Source: Caulobacter sp. (GTDB lineage: Bacteria; Pseudomonadota; Alphaproteobacteria; Caulobacterales; Caulobacteraceae). Taken from it: DNA of 64,000 nt. Shown here in pieces: positions 8,521-17,916 of the stretch. The DNA is taken from positions 124,001 through 188,000 of the forward strand of contig JAGHZU010000003.1 in the NCBI GenBank assembly GCA_017745235.1, written 5' to 3'. Under the pieces are notes generated by a model. That model was not told where the DNA came from, made no database searches, and saw nothing but the letters and a program-made list of their open reading frames with translations. Within the stretch, counting starts at the first letter, position 1. Each line of letters starts with the position of its first letter. Both the position numbers and the translations under genes were made by a program.

Positions 8521-9576
8521 TTAAGTCAGGGACTTATCCGGTCCCGGCGACGCCGCCGATTGACGCGACACGAGCCGATAGTCCAGTTTTCGCTCGCTGA
8601 CCCGCTTGCGGAAACGCTTGTCGCCGAAGCCGCCGATCAACATATCCACCGCCGCTTCCGCCATTTCCGCAATCGGCTGGTGCACCGTCGTCAGCGGCGG
8701 CCACGACGTCTCGCCCGCGGGCGCGTTGTCGAACCCAACGACGGAGAGGCGATCCGGGACGGCGACGCCGTGCTTGGCCGCCGCCGCCAGCGCGCCGATC
8801 GCCATTTCGTCATTGCCCGCGAAGATGGCGGTGGGGGGCGGATCCAAGGCCAACAGGCGCTCGGCCGCCTGAAAACCCGACATGCCGAAGAAGTCGCCCT
8901 CGGCGATCCAGGCGTCGGGAACCTCCACGCCGTTCTGGCGCATCGCCGACAGATAGCCTTCCTTGCGGCGCACCGCGGCGCGATGGTCCGCCGGCCCGCC
9001 GATGAACGCGATACGGCGATGACCCAGGTCCCAAAGCCGCAGGGTCTGCTCCCGCGCGGCCTCCTGGTCGTCCATCCAGACATAGGGCGAACGATCCATG
9101 TCGATGTTCGGCGCCAGGCGGACATAGGGCATGTTGGCCGCCTCGATCGCCGCCAGCACCTGCGGGTCGTCGCTCAACGGGGGGGTCAGCACCAGGCCGT
9201 CGAACGCGGCTCGCAGGACGCCCTCGACAGCATCCGGCGTGATCACGCCCTCGGCGTTTTCCAGTTGCTCGACCACGAGGTGGTAGCCGGCGCGCCGACA
9301 GGCCTTGGTCGCGCCCAGTTGCACCTCGCCGACATAGTGATAGCCGCCGAGGCGTAAAAAGATCACGCCGATCAAGTAGTTGCGCCGGCCGGACAGGGCT
9401 CGCGCCGAGACGTTGGGCCGGTATTGCAGACGATCGACAATCTCCAGCACCCGGGCGCGCACTTCGGGCCCGGCCCCTTCGCCGCGATTGAGCACGCGGG
9501 ACACCGTGGCGATCGACACGCCCGCTTCGCGGGCGATGTCGACGATCGTGACGCCGTTGCCTGTGACCTTCCCCAT
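8521..9576 (-). CDS. LacI-family transcriptional regulator
   Basis: A 351-residue regulator. The start at 9576 is chosen because it places the canonical LacI helix-turn-helix at residues about 9-32 (VTIVDIAREAGVSIATVSR); upstream codons in the frame are not regulator-like. The rest is a periplasmic-binding-protein-like effector domain with GVIF, IAFIGGPADH and VPDRLSVVGFDN segments. It probably binds a sugar and releases the palindrome at 8455-8466, controlling the downstream GH3 gene. An intrinsic terminator separates it from the receptor gene upstream, so it has its own promoter. Confidence 0.92.
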   Translation of the reverse strand: MGKVTGNGVTIVDIAREAGVSIATVSRVLNRGEGAGPEVRARVLEIVDRLQYRPNVSARALSGRRNYLIGVIFLRLGGYHYVGEVQLGATKACRRAGYHLVVEQLENAEGVITPDAVEGVLRAAFDGLVLTPPLSDDPQVLAAIEAANMPYVRLAPNIDMDRSPYVWMDDQEAAREQTLRLWDLGHRRIAFIGGPADHRAAVRRKEGYLSAMRQNGVEVPDAWIAEGDFFGMSGFQAAERLLALDPPPTAIFAGNDEMAIGALAAAAKHGVAVPDRLSVVGFDNAPAGETSWPPLTTVHQPIAEMAEAAVDMLIGGFGDKRFRKRVSERKLDYRLVSRQSAASPGPDKSLT

Positions 9577-9637
9577 CGCGCCACGTCTAGCAGGAATTTC
9601 CGGCTGGACGAGTCTCCGCAGCCATGGAGCAGCGAGC

Positions 9638-9672
9638 AAAAAAGGGGCGACGCGCCGGAAGGACGCGTCGCC
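9638..9672 (-). terminator. Intrinsic terminator of the receptor gene
   Basis: On the minus strand GGCGACGCG (9664-9672 read in reverse) pairs with 9646-9654 around a 9-base loop, followed at once by CCCCTTTTTT. A 9-bp GC stem with a U-run is a textbook intrinsic terminator for the receptor that ends at 9737. Confidence 0.8.
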
Positions 9673-9736
9673 GGTCGCAAAAGCGACTAGGGGCCCGGAA
9701 TGGAGAAAGGAGGTCCCCGGGGGACGTCGAGGTCGC

Positions 9737-12025
9737 CTAGAAGCCCATCCGCGCGCGGACGCCGACATAGCGCCTGGAATTGCGCGGCAGCAGCTGAGCC
9801 ACACCGCCGGCGTTGGATGAGCCGGTGTAGCCGAGCGAGGTGGCGTAGTGCTGGTCGAAGAGGTTGTTGACGAACAGCGCCACGCGGTAGTCACCCTCGT
9901 CGCGCCCGGCCACGCCCAGGCTGGCGTTGACGACACCATAGGCCTTCTGGCGCGAAATCGGCGTGCCGAGCAGATCCAGCATGACCGCGCTCTGATGGGT
10001 GTATTCCGCGGTCACGAAGCCGTCGAACGGCAGGCTGGGCAGCTCGACATCATAGGCGCCGGCCAGCGTGTATTTGAACTTCGGCGAATTGGCCAAGGGC
10101 TTGCCCGACAGGTCCTGAAAGTTCTGCGTCCCGACCGGACGGCAGCCCTGGGCGAGCGTCTGGTTCGTATAGCAGGGCGCGTTGGCGAACTCGCGGATCG
10201 TCGCGTCGGTGTAGGCGGCCGAAGCGTCGAGGCGCAGGGCGCGAACCGGCTTGGCCGACACCTCGACCTCGACGCCCTTGCTTCGCAGCGAGCCGACGTT
10301 GCTCAGCTGGGGCACGATGGTCCCGTCGGGCTGGGTGACGCCACCCTGGGCCTGGAAGTCGGTGAAGTCGGTCAGGAAGCCGGTGACGTTCAGCTGGACG
10401 CGGTTCTCCAGGATCCGGCTCTTGAGGCCCAGCTCATAGGCCTTGCTGGTTTCCGGGCGAACAGGCTTGTCCGCGCGCGCCGGCGTGAAGCCGGTGCTGA
10501 TGTCGAAGCCCTGACCCTTGTAGCCGGTCGCGTAGGAGGCGTAGGCCATCACATGCTCGGCCAGATCCTGACGCAGCGCCACCTTGTAGGTGACGTGGTC
10601 GTCCTTGGCCTTGCCGGAACAGGTCACCAGACACGAGGCGTTGTTGGCCGGCGGCGTGGCGGTTGGGGTGCGATTGACAAAACTGGCTTCGATGACTTCG
10701 TGATTGAAGCGCAGACCACCGTCCAGATGGGTCTTGTCGCCGACATGGTAGGTCATCTGGGTGAAGGCGGCCATGGTCCTGGTGCCGGCCGTCGCGGCCC
10801 AGCTCGTCGCCGCGTTCGGGCCGCGGGCGAAGGAACGATTGGAGTCGCCGTCGGCGTAGAACAGGGCGAACAGGTAGTCGAGCTTGCGCGCGCCGCTCGA
10901 CACGAGACGCAGCTCCTGGGTGAAGTTGGTCGAATGGAACGGGCCGCCGGCGGTCGAACCGTTCGGCAGGATGCTGGTCGGATCCGCGGCGTTCAGCAGC
11001 GTCGGCGAGCCCAGCGTGTCGAGATCCTCGAGGAAGCGGAAGCGCCAGTCCTGATAGCTGGTGATCGAGATCAGGTTGGCCCCGCCCAGGTCGAGGCTCG
11101 CCCGGCTCGTCAGCATGGTCTGCTTGCTGGTGTTCTTCGGTTCGGTGTCGAGGCGGATCTTGTAGTTGTCCTCGCCCGGCGTCAGACCAACCACTGAAAG
11201 GGCCAGCGGCGCGCCGAAGGCGCTGGCGCCCGGCTCGACGCTCCGGAACGTGCGCACCTGACCGTCGGTCCTGGTGTTGGTGTGCGACGCGGTCAGGGCG
11301 ATGTTGAGGTTGTCGGTCGGATCCAGTTCCAGGCGGCCGCGGAGGCCATAGGAGCGATCACCGTTCAGCTTGTGACCGGTGTTGAGGTTTTTGATGTAGC
11401 CGTCCCGGTCGCCGTAGAAGGCGTTCAGGCGAAAGCCCACCTTGTCCGAGATCGGTCCCGAAACCATGCCTTCGATGCGCTTCTCGCCGTCGCTGGTCAA
11501 CGTGCCGCCGACCGATCCCGTCAGCGTCTTGGTCGGCTTCTCGGTGACGATATTGATAACGCCGGCCGCGGCGTTCTTGCCGAACAGCGTCCCCTGCGGG
11601 CCGCGCAGCACTTCAAGACGGGCGATATCGTTCAGGCCGGAGAAGGCCTGGGCCTGCTGCAGGAGCGCCACGTCGTCGACCACGACCGCGACGCTCGGCT
11701 CGATGCCGATGCTGAACGAGAACGTACCGATGCCGCGCAGGTTGATGCTGTTGCCCGTGGCGTTGGTGTTCTCGCTGACCGTCAGGCTGGGCGAGACGCG
11801 GACCACGTCTGTGACTTGCGAGATGTTGCGAGCCTCCAGCTGTTCGCTTGTCACGGCGCTGACGGCGGCCGGCACGTCCTGCAGGTTCTGTTCGCGCTTT
11901 TGCGCCGTGACGACAATGGCGTCGAGCGAGACGGCCTCCGCCGGCTGGGTCGCCGTCTGCGCCCAGGCCTGCCCCGAGGCCGCGACCATGGCGGCGCTCG
12001 CCATCCAAAGAACACGTTTGTCCAA
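9737..12025 (-). CDS. TonB-dependent receptor with TTG start
   Basis: A 762-residue receptor. The likely start is a TTG codon at 12025: it follows GGGAGGGGAAA and gives a proper signal peptide (MDKRVLWMASAAMV... AQA), whereas the upstream frame would add a charged non-signal extension. A TonB box region DAIVVTAQKR follows at about 35, then the plug motif RLEVLRGPQGTLFGKNAAAG, and a beta-barrel ending RARMGF. It is of the OMR/siderophore-like style. It is divergent from a GntR regulator at 12230 and followed by LacI and GH3 genes, so an oligosaccharide or its derivative is a plausible ligand. Confidence 0.9.
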   Translation of the reverse strand: MDKRVLWMASAAMVAASGQAWAQTATQPAEAVSLDAIVVTAQKREQNLQDVPAAVSAVTSEQLEARNISQVTDVVRVSPSLTVSENTNATGNSINLRGIGTFSFSIGIEPSVAVVVDDVALLQQAQAFSGLNDIARLEVLRGPQGTLFGKNAAAGVINIVTEKPTKTLTGSVGGTLTSDGEKRIEGMVSGPISDKVGFRLNAFYGDRDGYIKNLNTGHKLNGDRSYGLRGRLELDPTDNLNIALTASHTNTRTDGQVRTFRSVEPGASAFGAPLALSVVGLTPGEDNYKIRLDTEPKNTSKQTMLTSRASLDLGGANLISITSYQDWRFRFLEDLDTLGSPTLLNAADPTSILPNGSTAGGPFHSTNFTQELRLVSSGARKLDYLFALFYADGDSNRSFARGPNAATSWAATAGTRTMAAFTQMTYHVGDKTHLDGGLRFNHEVIEASFVNRTPTATPPANNASCLVTCSGKAKDDHVTYKVALRQDLAEHVMAYASYATGYKGQGFDISTGFTPARADKPVRPETSKAYELGLKSRILENRVQLNVTGFLTDFTDFQAQGGVTQPDGTIVPQLSNVGSLRSKGVEVEVSAKPVRALRLDASAAYTDATIREFANAPCYTNQTLAQGCRPVGTQNFQDLSGKPLANSPKFKYTLAGAYDVELPSLPFDGFVTAEYTHQSAVMLDLLGTPISRQKAYGVVNASLGVAGRDEGDYRVALFVNNLFDQHYATSLGYTGSSNAGGVAQLLPRNSRRYVGVRARMGF

Positions 12026-12229
12026 TTTCCCCTCCCAAGTTCTTATCGCGTCTGTCAGATCGCGCTTAATCTGTCTGACCAATTTTTAGTTCGGGGATTT
12101 TCGGGTCAACCTCTTTTTGCCTGACAACCTTGGGGATCCGGATCACAATCAGAACGCACGCGATCCGAGGTTGTCGGCGCCGCGCCGTCGCCCGACGGCG
12201 AACACGAAAGATGGTCTGGGAGGAACGGG
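12026..12229. promoter_or_regulatory. Divergent promoter region between receptor and GntR gene
   Basis: The 204-base divergent gap carries several regulator-like elements: the palindrome TCTGTCAGA at 12051-12059, a related TCTGTCTGACCAAT at 12070-12083, GGTCAACC at 12104-12111, and a wide inverted pair GACAACCT (12123-12130) with AGGTTGTC (12168-12175). GGTNNACC is the core recognised by FadR-type GntR proteins, so autoregulation by the adjacent GntR protein is likely. Exact promoters cannot be placed with certainty. Confidence 0.55.
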
Positions 12230-13033
12230 ATGGCAGGTCGCGCAAAGGGCGGCGCGGAGAAGGTCGGCGTCGAGGATAACGTCGCAGCGGCCGGTGACCG
12301 GATCTACCAGCGACTGGCCCGGCACATTTTCGACGACCTGGTCGGCGGCCGCTACGCGATCGGGAGCCGCCTGCCGGCCGAACGCGAGCTCTGCGCCGAA
12401 TATGGCGCCAGCCGCCCCGCCGTGCGCGAGGCGCTGATCGCGCTGGAAGTCCAAGGCTATATCGACATCCGGGTCGGCTCGGGCGCCTATGTCCGCCGCC
12501 TGCCCGGCCGTGAAGACCATCCCGGCTTCGCCATCACCGCCTTCGAACTGACCGAAACGCGCCTGGCCTTCGAAGGCGAGGCCGCGGCCTTGGCCGCCAA
12601 GCAGATCACGGACGACGAGGTCGCCAAGCTGGAGAGCCTGCTCGACGACATGACGGCCGAGAATCTGCGCGCCAAGGTGACCGAGGACGCCGACCGCGAA
12701 TTCCACATGACCATCGCACGCGCCACGCGCAACGCCGGCATCGTCCTGACGATCGAAGAACTCTGGCGCCTGCGCTCCACCTCCCCGGCCTGCGCCCTGC
12801 TGCACGCCAAGGCCCGCAGCGCCAAGATCCGTCCGGTGGTGGCCGAGCATCGCCGCATCGTCGAAGCCTTGAGGGCCCACGACCCGCAGGCCGCCCGCAC
12901 GGCCATGCGCGCCCACCTGGCGGCCGTCATGGACCACCTGCTGTTCACCACCGAGGAGATGGCCCTGGAGGAGGCTCGCCGGGCCGCCGCCGGCGTTCGC
13001 GCGCGCTTTTCGGCCAGCAACGCGGAAAGCTGA
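12230..13033 (+). CDS. GntR-family regulator, FadR/FCD type
   Basis: A 267-residue regulator. Residues about 24-90 are the winged HTH with the GntR signature IGSRLPAERELCAEYGASRP and the wing IRVGSGAYVRR. Residues 110-250 are the all-helical FCD effector domain with the metal/acid-binding His pattern (DREFHMTIA, EHRRIVEAL, MRAHL). The family often senses uronates or aldonates. It lies between a divergent receptor and the GH2 gene 93 bases downstream, both of which have TCTGNCAGA palindromes upstream, so it probably controls both. A GGGAGG ribosome site supports the start. Confidence 0.9.
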   Translation: MAGRAKGGAEKVGVEDNVAAAGDRIYQRLARHIFDDLVGGRYAIGSRLPAERELCAEYGASRPAVREALIALEVQGYIDIRVGSGAYVRRLPGREDHPGFAITAFELTETRLAFEGEAAALAAKQITDDEVAKLESLLDDMTAENLRAKVTEDADREFHMTIARATRNAGIVLTIEELWRLRSTSPACALLHAKARSAKIRPVVAEHRRIVEALRAHDPQAARTAMRAHLAAVMDHLLFTTEEMALEEARRAAAGVRARFSASNAES

Positions 13034-13038
13034 CTTAC

Positions 13039-13064
13039 CAATTTTGAAAATTGATCTGGCAGAT
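13039..13064. promoter_or_regulatory. Palindromes upstream of GH2, candidate GntR operator
   Basis: CAATTTT-G-AAAATTG is a perfect inverted repeat at 13039-13053, followed at once by the palindrome ATCTGGCAGAT at 13054-13064. The second differs by only its centre base from TCTGTCAGA at 12051-12059 near the divergent receptor promoter. The pairing of like sites in both promoters suggests control by the GntR protein encoded between them. Confidence 0.55.
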
Positions 13065-13125
13065 TCGATTTCAGCCGCTAAGGTCTGCTCAACGCCGCGC
13101 CTCAGCGGCGACTGGGAGGCCAGGG

Positions 13126-15810
13126 ATGAAACGGCTGCTGCTGGTCACGACCATGGCGATCATGGTCGCGCCGACCTCTTTGATCGCCCATACCGCCACG
13201 ATCAGAACCCAGACGCCGCTAGCGCAGGACTGGCGCTTCCGCCAGGACGACAAGGTGGCGGACGCGCAAAGCCCCGCCTTCGACGACCGGGACTGGAGCC
13301 GCGTCAGCGTCCCCCACACCTGGAACCGCGTCGGCCTCTACCTGCCCGGCCCGGTGGAGCGGCTGCACAAGGCAGAGACCATCAACAAGGCTCAGGGCGT
13401 GGGCTGGTACCGGCTGTCGTTCGCCGCACCCAAACTGGAAGGCCGACGCGCCTATCTGCAATTCGACGCGGCCAGCCGCGCGGCCAAGGTCTGGGTGAAC
13501 GGGACCTATCTGGGCGAGCACCAGGGCGGCTTCTCGCGATTCCGACTCGACGCCACCGAGGCCCTGCGCGCCGACGGCCAGAACCTGCTGGTCGTGCGCA
13601 CTGACAACAGCAAGCCGGCGCCGGGCTCGACGACGGCCAACAACCTGCCGCTGACGGGCGACTTCTTCGTGCACGGCGGCCTCTACCGCCCGGTCAGCCT
13701 GGTGCTGACCAACGCCGTCCATTTCGACATGCTCGATTTCGGCGGCCCGGGGGTCTATGCGGCGACCACCGCGCTGTCGCCCGCCAAGGCCGAGATCCAG
13801 ATCCGGGCGCGGATGCGCAACGAACTGGCCAAGGCGCACGCTGTCCGGGTTGTGACCCGGCTTCTTGACGCTACGGGCAAGGTCGCCGCCGAAGCCGGCG
13901 CGCCCGTCACCCTTTCGCCCAGGAGCGCCCAGGAAACCACCATATCGCTGGCTCTGGCCGATCCGCACCTCTGGAACGGCACGACCGATCCCTACCTCTA
14001 TCGCCTGGACACCGATCTGGTCGGCCAAGACGGCAAGGTGCTGGATCGCGTCTCGACGCCCTTCGGCGTGCGCCAGATGGCCTTCGATCCCGACAAGGGC
14101 TTTTTGCTGAACGGCAAGCCCTACCGCCTGCACGGCGTCGGCTACCACCAGGACCGTGAAGGCAAGGGCTGGGCCGTCGACGCCGCCGATGTCGAGGAAG
14201 ACATGGCGACCCTGCGCGAGCTGGGCGCCAACACCATCCGCCTGACCCACTATCAGCACGGCCAGACCATCCACGATCTGGCCGACAAGTACGGGTTCGT
14301 GCTGTGGGACGAGATCCCGCTGGTCTCCGCCTGGACCACGGGCGGCGCGCTGGAGCCGACGCCCGCCCTGATCCAGAACGCCAGGCAGCAGCTGCAGGAA
14401 CTGATCCGCCAGAACTACAACCACGCCTCGGTCGCGACCTGGGGCATCGCCAACGAAGTCGATTTCGGCAACTCGTTCCCGGCGTTCCTGACCGGCTACA
14501 AGGACGGCAAGACGCCCGATCCCATGCCGCTGCTGAAGACGCTGAACGACCTGGCGCACGAGGAGGACCCCCGTCGCCCGACGGCGCTGGCGACCTGCTG
14601 CGAGGGTCGGGTGTTCGCGGCCGGCGTCGATGTGCCGACCACCGCCGAGGCCGCCGACCTGGGCGGCGCCAACCGCTATTTTGGCTGGTACTTCGGCGAG
14701 ACCGGCGATCTGGGTCCGCACCTGGACGCCCTGCGCGCCAAGCGCCCTCGCCAGCCTCTGTCGGTGACCGAATACGGCGGCGGCGGCGCGGTGACCATGC
14801 ACACCGACGACGTGCTGGGCGGCCCGATCGACTCCCGCGGCCGCACCCAGCCCGAAGAGTACGAGAGCTACATTCATGAGACGGCCTGGGCGGCGCTGTC
14901 GCAGCGTTCCTGGCTGTGGGGAACCTGGGTCTGGAACGCCTTCGATTTCGGCACCACCATCCGCCACGAGGGCGACGCCGACGACATCAACACCAAAGGC
15001 CTGGTCACCTACGACCGCAAGATCCGCAAGGACGCCTGGTATTTCTACAAGGCCAACTGGACGACCACGCCCACGGTCCACATCAACGGCCGCCGCTATG
15101 TCGACCGCGCCTATCCGGTCGCCGACGTGCGGGTCTATTCGAACGGCGCGGCCACCGAGCTGACGGTGAACGGCCAATCCGTGGGCCAGCGCGCCGACTG
15201 TCCCCAGCATGTCTGCGTCTGGCCCGCCGTCCGCCTGCAGCCTGGCGAGAACGTCCTGGTCGCGAAGGCCAGTTTCGACGGCCGAGCGGTCGAGGATCGC
15301 ATCGTCTGGCGCCGGCCAACCGACGCCAACGCCCCGATCCGCATCGACACCGGCGCGCTGCTGGGCGCGGGCAAGGCGGCGGCGTTCGGGTCCGACGCCT
15401 TCTTCAAGGGCGGTCAGGCGCGGTCGGCCAATACGCCAGCCGACTATGGCCGCCCCGAAGTTCGCGCGGCGATCACCGGAACCGACGAGATCGATGTGGC
15501 CGCCAGCTTCCGCCAGGGTCGCTTCACCTACGCGATCCCGGCGCCCCCCGGTCGCTATAGCGTGCGCCTCACCTTCGTCGAGCCCAAGCTGGCCGCCGGC
15601 GAACGCCGCTTCGACGTCGCGCTGAACGGTGCTCGGGTTCTCGAGAACCTCGACATCGCCGCCCAGGCCGGCGGGACGCTGAAGGCCTTGACCAAGACCT
15701 TCGAAGCCCGGGCCGCCGACCAGGGCCTGACCCTGGATTTCAACCCGATCCAAGGCGAGGCGATCGTTTCGGCCATCGAGATCACGCCCCTGCCAGCCGC
15801 CGGCCCATAG
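13126..15810 (+). CDS. GH2 glycoside hydrolase with C-terminal malectin-like domain
   Basis: An 894-residue enzyme starting at an ATG after GGGAGGCCAGGG; the first 25 residues are a signal peptide. The GH2 order is seen: jelly-roll sugar-binding domain (about 40-220), immunoglobulin-like domain, then TIM barrel. The acid/base is Glu444 in WGIANEVDFG and the nucleophile Glu549 in TEYGGGG. After the barrel come an Ig-like stretch and a malectin-type carbohydrate-binding domain (about 720-890, with RIDTGAL and a final VSAIEI). It should hydrolyse beta-galactosides, beta-glucuronides or related beta-linked sugars in the periplasm. Position next to an alginate operon suggests a side-chain or mixed-polymer role, which is inference. 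Confidence 0.9.
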   Translation: MKRLLLVTTMAIMVAPTSLIAHTATIRTQTPLAQDWRFRQDDKVADAQSPAFDDRDWSRVSVPHTWNRVGLYLPGPVERLHKAETINKAQGVGWYRLSFAAPKLEGRRAYLQFDAASRAAKVWVNGTYLGEHQGGFSRFRLDATEALRADGQNLLVVRTDNSKPAPGSTTANNLPLTGDFFVHGGLYRPVSLVLTNAVHFDMLDFGGPGVYAATTALSPAKAEIQIRARMRNELAKAHAVRVVTRLLDATGKVAAEAGAPVTLSPRSAQETTISLALADPHLWNGTTDPYLYRLDTDLVGQDGKVLDRVSTPFGVRQMAFDPDKGFLLNGKPYRLHGVGYHQDREGKGWAVDAADVEEDMATLRELGANTIRLTHYQHGQTIHDLADKYGFVLWDEIPLVSAWTTGGALEPTPALIQNARQQLQELIRQNYNHASVATWGIANEVDFGNSFPAFLTGYKDGKTPDPMPLLKTLNDLAHEEDPRRPTALATCCEGRVFAAGVDVPTTAEAADLGGANRYFGWYFGETGDLGPHLDALRAKRPRQPLSVTEYGGGGAVTMHTDDVLGGPIDSRGRTQPEEYESYIHETAWAALSQRSWLWGTWVWNAFDFGTTIRHEGDADDINTKGLVTYDRKIRKDAWYFYKANWTTTPTVHINGRRYVDRAYPVADVRVYSNGAATELTVNGQSVGQRADCPQHVCVWPAVRLQPGENVLVAKASFDGRAVEDRIVWRRPTDANAPIRIDTGALLGAGKAAAFGSDAFFKGGQARSANTPADYGRPEVRAAITGTDEIDVAASFRQGRFTYAIPAPPGRYSVRLTFVEPKLAAGERRFDVALNGARVLENLDIAAQAGGTLKALTKTFEARAADQGLTLDFNPIQGEAIVSAIEITPLPAAGP

Positions 15811-15961
15811 GAGGCGCGACCTCGTCCTCGACGCCCGATGCGTCTGTCGAGAGCTGGGTAGTTTGGGCGATGTCGGCCTTCCGGACCGCGATCAGCTCAA
15901 ACGCCTTGGATGACCCGAAAATCGCCTTGGCGTCTGTGGCGTCGTCAAACGCCACTTCAGC

Positions 15962-17164
15962 CTACCGCCTCGGCGCCCTAGTCGCAGCGCAAGATGTTCC
16001 TGGATGCGCGAGCGCCGACAAATCGACGGCTTGAGCCATCGCTGCATAACCCTGATCGTTGGGATGCAGACGGTCGTCGCGCACGAAGTCCGATCGCATC
16101 GCCTGGGGCTTGTCGGGGTCCAGCGTCGCCTTGTCGAACTCCGCCACACCGTCGAACTCGCCGCTCCTGCGAATGAAGGCGTTGATGACCTGCCGCGCGG
16201 CCTCGGAGCGCTCGTCGAAACGCTCCGAACCGCCAAAGGCGGTCAGCGTGCCGCCGATAACCTTGATCCCTCGCAGATGCAGGCGGGCGATGACCTGGCG
16301 ATAACCGGCGATCACTTCCTCCGGGCTGCGGCCGGGATGGGTCGGGTCCCCGTCGTGACGGATGTCGTTGATGCCCTCGATCACCACCACGTGGGTCACG
16401 CCTGGCAACGAGAGCACGTCGCGATCCAGTCGGGCGCGGACATTCGGGCTGCGGCCGTCGCGGACAACCTGGTTGCCGCTGATGCCGGCATTGACGACGA
16501 CATAGGCGCCGGGACAGGCCGCCTCCAGTCGCCGGCCCAGCACCGAAGGCCAGTCGGCGTCGGCGCCCAGGGTCGAGGTCGCGCCCTCGGTGATCGAGTC
16601 GCCCAGCGCCACGACCACGGCCGGCGGTTTGTCGCTCAGACCGTAGACGGCGGAGACGAAGCTCTGGCGGCGCTCCAGCGTCGCACTGGCTGAAACCGGC
16701 GCATCGCCAGCGCCCAGCCGCACCGCCGTACGTCGGACCACGCCCCGCGCTGGGCCCGGCGCATGCAGGCTGACCGTCAGCAGGTCGGCGAGCTTAACCC
16801 TGATCGGCAGCGGGTCGCTGACCAGGGCCACGCCAACCGGCACGACGATTTCGCGCGCGCCGCCGAAGGTGACGGGGACCACGCGGCCGTCGGGACCGGC
16901 GGCGGTCATGCCGTCGAGCGTCAGCGGCTCCTGGCCCAGCTCGTTGCTGATGCGCAGACGCACGGCCTTGGCCGCTATGCCCATGCGCAGGTCCTGGCGG
17001 ATCGTCTGGTCCTGGTAGCCGATGGGCGCCTTGGCGGCGTCGACGTCAAACCGCGCCGGGGCTGCGGCCGCGGTCCAGGCCGGCCGCCACGACTCCTGGG
17101 CGAAGACGGGCGGGCCGGCCAGCGCCAGCAGCAGCGCGATCGCGACCGGTCCGCGCCGCGTCAC
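15962..17164 (-). CDS. SGNH/GDSL-type esterase
   Basis: A 400-residue exported hydrolase. The start is a GTG at 17164 whose GTGA overlaps the stop of the upstream SDR gene, giving translational coupling; it provides a signal peptide ending VFAQ. An N-terminal beta-sandwich (residues 25-180, with RISNELG) precedes the SGNH fold: block I ALGDSITEG with the nucleophile Ser, block II NAGISGNQV, block III EGINDI, and block V DRLHPNDQGY with the Asp-His pair. Such enzymes usually remove acetyl or other ester groups from polysaccharides. As the last gene of an alginate operon it may deacetylate O-acetylated alginate. A relative begins at 63623. Confidence 0.88.
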   Translation of the reverse strand: MTRRGPVAIALLLALAGPPVFAQESWRPAWTAAAAPARFDVDAAKAPIGYQDQTIRQDLRMGIAAKAVRLRISNELGQEPLTLDGMTAAGPDGRVVPVTFGGAREIVVPVGVALVSDPLPIRVKLADLLTVSLHAPGPARGVVRRTAVRLGAGDAPVSASATLERRQSFVSAVYGLSDKPPAVVVALGDSITEGATSTLGADADWPSVLGRRLEAACPGAYVVVNAGISGNQVVRDGRSPNVRARLDRDVLSLPGVTHVVVIEGINDIRHDGDPTHPGRSPEEVIAGYRQVIARLHLRGIKVIGGTLTAFGGSERFDERSEAARQVINAFIRRSGEFDGVAEFDKATLDPDKPQAMRSDFVRDDRLHPNDQGYAAMAQAVDLSALAHPGTSCAATRAPRR

Positions 17165-17913
17165 GAGAAGAACATCCCGCCGTTGATGTCCAGGTTCGCG
17201 CCCGTCACGAATGACGAGGCGTCCGAGGCCAGGTAGGCCACGGTCTCGGCGACCTCCTCGGGCCGCCCCTGGCGGCGCAGCGGCGTATTGCCGGCCACGG
17301 CGGTGCGAACCTCCGGCTTGGTGAACGTGTCGTGGAAGCTGGTGGCGATCATGCCCGGGCACAGGCTGTTTACGCGCACGCCCTTGGGACCCAGCTCCTT
17401 GGCCATCGAGCGGGTGAAGGTCATCAGCGCGCCCTTGGACGTGGCGTAGATCGCCGCGCCCGGACCGCCCCCATCGCGGCCGGCCTGGGACGAGAAGTTG
17501 ATGATCGACGATCCTTCCGGCATCAGCGGCGCCACGGCGCGCGTCATCAGGTAGGCCGACTTCAGGTTCAGCGTCATGACCTTGTCGAAGAAGGCCTCGT
17601 CGATCTCGGCCAGCGGACGCCGCTCGACCATGCCGCCAGCCAGGTTGACCAGGATGTGGACCTCGTCGCCATAGGCTTCCTTGGCGGCCGCGACCAGGGC
17701 GTCGACCCCGGCGGCGGTCGTGACGTCGGCGCGGCAGACGATGGCCTCGCCGCCGGCCGAACGCACGCTCTCCAGCGTCGCAGCCGCGCTGGCCTCATCG
17801 TTGGCGAAGTTGATCACGACCTTCGCGCCTTCGCGGGCAAGCACGCGGGAGACGTCACGGCCGATATCGCGGCCACCGCCAGTGACGATGGCGACCTTGT
17901 CCTTGAGGCGCAT
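17161..17913 (-). CDS. SDR oxidoreductase, likely DEH reductase of alginate breakdown
   Basis: A 250-residue short-chain dehydrogenase with the NAD(P) motif TGGGRDIG at 11-18, NLAGG near 90, the catalytic Ser in NFSSQ, and the YATSK active-site pair. It lies three bases after the MFS carrier gene in an operon headed by PL6 and PL17 lyases. Those lyases end in unsaturated monomer that becomes 4-deoxy-L-erythro-5-hexoseulose uronate (DEH), and SDR reductases of this kind (as in Sphingomonas A1-R) reduce DEH to 2-keto-3-deoxygluconate. The substrate assignment follows from operon context; the family is certain. Confidence 0.85.
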   Translation of the reverse strand: MRLKDKVAIVTGGGRDIGRDVSRVLAREGAKVVINFANDEASAAATLESVRSAGGEAIVCRADVTTAAGVDALVAAAKEAYGDEVHILVNLAGGMVERRPLAEIDEAFFDKVMTLNLKSAYLMTRAVAPLMPEGSSIINFSSQAGRDGGGPGAAIYATSKGALMTFTRSMAKELGPKGVRVNSLCPGMIATSFHDTFTKPEVRTAVAGNTPLRRQGRPEEVAETVAYLASDASSFVTGANLDINGGMFFS

Positions 17914-17916
17914 GAG

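Noticed and set aside
13219..15753. An 844-codon minus-strand frame opposite GH2
   Set aside because: Antisense to an enzyme with all GH2 motifs and catalytic residues; the reverse frame has no recognisable domains or ribosome site.
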